Source: CAISOG01 sp044375625 (GTDB taxonomy: Bacteria; Pseudomonadota; Alphaproteobacteria; CAISOG01). Taken from it: 64,000 nt of DNA. Below are positions 63,027 to 64,000 of this stretch, one piece after another. The DNA is taken from positions 1 through 64,000 of the forward strand of contig JBILMH010000002.1 of assembly GCA_044375625.1 (NCBI GenBank). The letters run 5' to 3'. The stretch's first letter is position 1. Each line of letters begins with the position of its first letter. The position numbers and the translations under genes are program-made. The notes under the pieces were generated by a model. It worked only from the letters and a program-made list of their open reading frames with translations. It had not been told where the DNA came from and did not search any database.

Positions 63027-63764
63027 ATGCAATGGCAGGATAAGGCAATCGTGCTTAGCACGCAGGCGTTGGCGCAAACGGGGGTGCGGCTGACTGCACT
63101 GACCTCTGGCCACGGGCGGGCGGCTGGCCTGTATCGTCCCACTGCCCGCAAAAATGGTGGGCGGCATGTGCCCCAAGTCGGGGAGGTGGTAACGCTGCAT
63201 TGGCGGGCGCGCCTGGCCGAACATTTGGGCAATTGGCAATTAGAGCCGTTGCACAACCATTTGCCCTATACCCTATCCAACCCCGCCAAGTTGCAGGCGG
63301 TGTCGGCCATGACCGGTCTGTGCGAAGCCCTGTTGCCCGAACATCACCCCTATCCCCAATTGTATGATGCCTGTTGCCGATTGCTGATTGACCTGGCACA
63401 GCCTGATTGGCCAGATTGGATTAACAGCTATGTGGCTTTTGAAATGACGCTGTTGCAAGATCTGGGGTTCCAGCTGGATTTGGGGCGTTGTGCGGTCACA
63501 GGCACCACCAGCAATTTGGCCTATGTTTCCCCCAAAACGGGACGCGCCGTCAGCCTGGCGGGGGCAGGCAATTATGCCAGCCGCCTGTTACCCCTGCCCG
63601 CCCAAACCGACGCGCTTGCCTGGCTTGAGCTAACCGGATTTTTCCTGCGTCGCTATGGCGCCGATGGCCGCCGCCTACCCGCCGCCCGCGATGCCCTGAT
63701 AGACCAATTGACGATATTGGGCGGGCAGAGTGGGATGCAAGATACCATAGCTGCTATTGGCTAA
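63027..63764 (+). CDS. recO: DNA repair protein RecO
   Basis: 245 residues from ATG 63027 (start WQDKAIVLSTQALAQ as in the family; an earlier frame from 62955 has no support). N-terminal OB fold, then a helical part with LYDACCRLLIDLAQP and YVAFEMTLLQDLGFQLDLGRCAVTGTT; the tail region YVSPKTGRAVS is characteristic of alphaproteobacterial RecO. The four-cysteine zinc site is not complete. It loads RecA with RecR. Confidence 0.93.
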   Translation: MQWQDKAIVLSTQALAQTGVRLTALTSGHGRAAGLYRPTARKNGGRHVPQVGEVVTLHWRARLAEHLGNWQLEPLHNHLPYTLSNPAKLQAVSAMTGLCEALLPEHHPYPQLYDACCRLLIDLAQPDWPDWINSYVAFEMTLLQDLGFQLDLGRCAVTGTTSNLAYVSPKTGRAVSLAGAGNYASRLLPLPAQTDALAWLELTGFFLRRYGADGRRLPAARDALIDQLTILGGQSGMQDTIAAIG

Positions 63765-63856
63765 ACCAATCGCTGTGCGTTGAAAATCGGTTGAAATTGG
63801 CTGCTGGTCGGCGCATAGTGCCACCAAGCTGTTGATTTCCTTATGAAGGCCGCACC

Positions 63857-64000
63857 ATGTCATTATCCCCCTCCTCCACCCCCGCTTCTCCACCCGCCGC
63901 CAGCCCATCCGTGCCCAATCAGAAGCAGGGACAAGAGAGCGCACCGCAACAGGTAGCGCAACGGATCGCCGTGGTGCTGTTTAACCTTGGGGGCCCCCTA
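63857..64000 (+). CDS. hemH: ferrochelatase, N-terminal part (cut by window end)
   Basis: Visible are 48 codons. The first 35 or so form a Ser/Pro/Gln-rich tail. They are followed by RIAVVLFNLGGPL, the start of the ferrochelatase core (usually VLLVNLGTP or LLNLGGP). The start ATG 63857 has AAGG 7 bases upstream. It would insert ferrous iron into protoporphyrin IX. The sequence ends in the conserved glycine motif, so the assignment rests on this one motif. Confidence 0.75.
   Translation, partial: MSLSPSSTPASPPAASPSVPNQKQGQESAPQQVAQRIAVVLFNLGGPL

Overview
The window looks like a piece of the chromosome of a flagellated, free-living alphaproteobacterium, probably near the Rhodospirillales. The evidence is an alphaproteobacterial SspB, a RecO of the same lineage, a class I PHA synthase, an NDUFAF6-like protein and a Rickettsia/Thermus-type long isocitrate dehydrogenase. 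I do not assign a genus. Most of the sequence is dense housekeeping DNA with moderately high GC and many runs of G or C. A few AT-rich patches (about 23.6-24.2, 34.5-35.3 and 42.7-43.3 kb) stand out as probable acquisitions.

Layout. 1-2.9 kb: two flagellin genes in tail-to-tail inverted orientation, part of a long imperfect inverted repeat whose roughly 190 bp centre carries tRNA-Gly(TCC) and which is littered with two-hairpin palindromic elements. 3.0-6.3: a DevBCA/MacAB-like ABC exporter with an extra small membrane protein. 6.3-9.4: Atm1-type ABC transporter plus RNase D. 9.8-16: a hydrolase-like protein, CcmG/DsbE thioredoxin, a TPR-sulfotransferase-like protein, a DUF898 membrane protein and Slt. 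16-17.5: dapA-smpB. 17.5-25.6: PHA synthase, a secreted repeat/OmpA-like protein, isocitrate dehydrogenase, a small AT-rich ORF pair and fumarase. 25.7-34.5: sspB, murB, then a leftward cluster (small membrane protein, secreted protein, xerD, malyl-CoA lyase-like, accA), then aroK-aroB. 34.6-39.3: an AT-rich methyltransferase beside tRNA-Ala(CGC), a K+/H+ antiporter, an NDUFAF6-like protein and truA. 39.3-42.7: yidD-yidC-dapL. 42.9-46.1: an orphan ORF and a phzE-like / HEPN / MNT transcription unit. 46.2-53.3: nuoCDEFGH only. 53.4-61: PAP2 phosphatase, lptF-lptG-lptD-surA-rsmA. 61-64: gmk, mltG, recO and the start of hemH.

How the genes work together. Several units join into pathways: DapA plus DapL give a short aminotransferase route to LL-diaminopimelate. 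AroK/AroB feed chorismate, which the PhzE-like enzyme would use. LptF/G/D with SurA build the outer membrane. NuoC-H form the peripheral arm and one membrane subunit of complex I, while nuoA, B and I-N must lie elsewhere. PhaC, fumarase, isocitrate dehydrogenase, malyl-CoA lyase and AccA centre on acetyl-CoA metabolism.

The most unusual items are the inverted flagellin duplication around a tRNA gene, the lone PhzE-like synthase in one apparent transcription unit with a HEPN/MNT toxin-antitoxin pair, DapL in an alphaproteobacterium, and the secreted protein with six LDL-SI-EGL repeats. All identifications are from reading the sequence; no database search was run.
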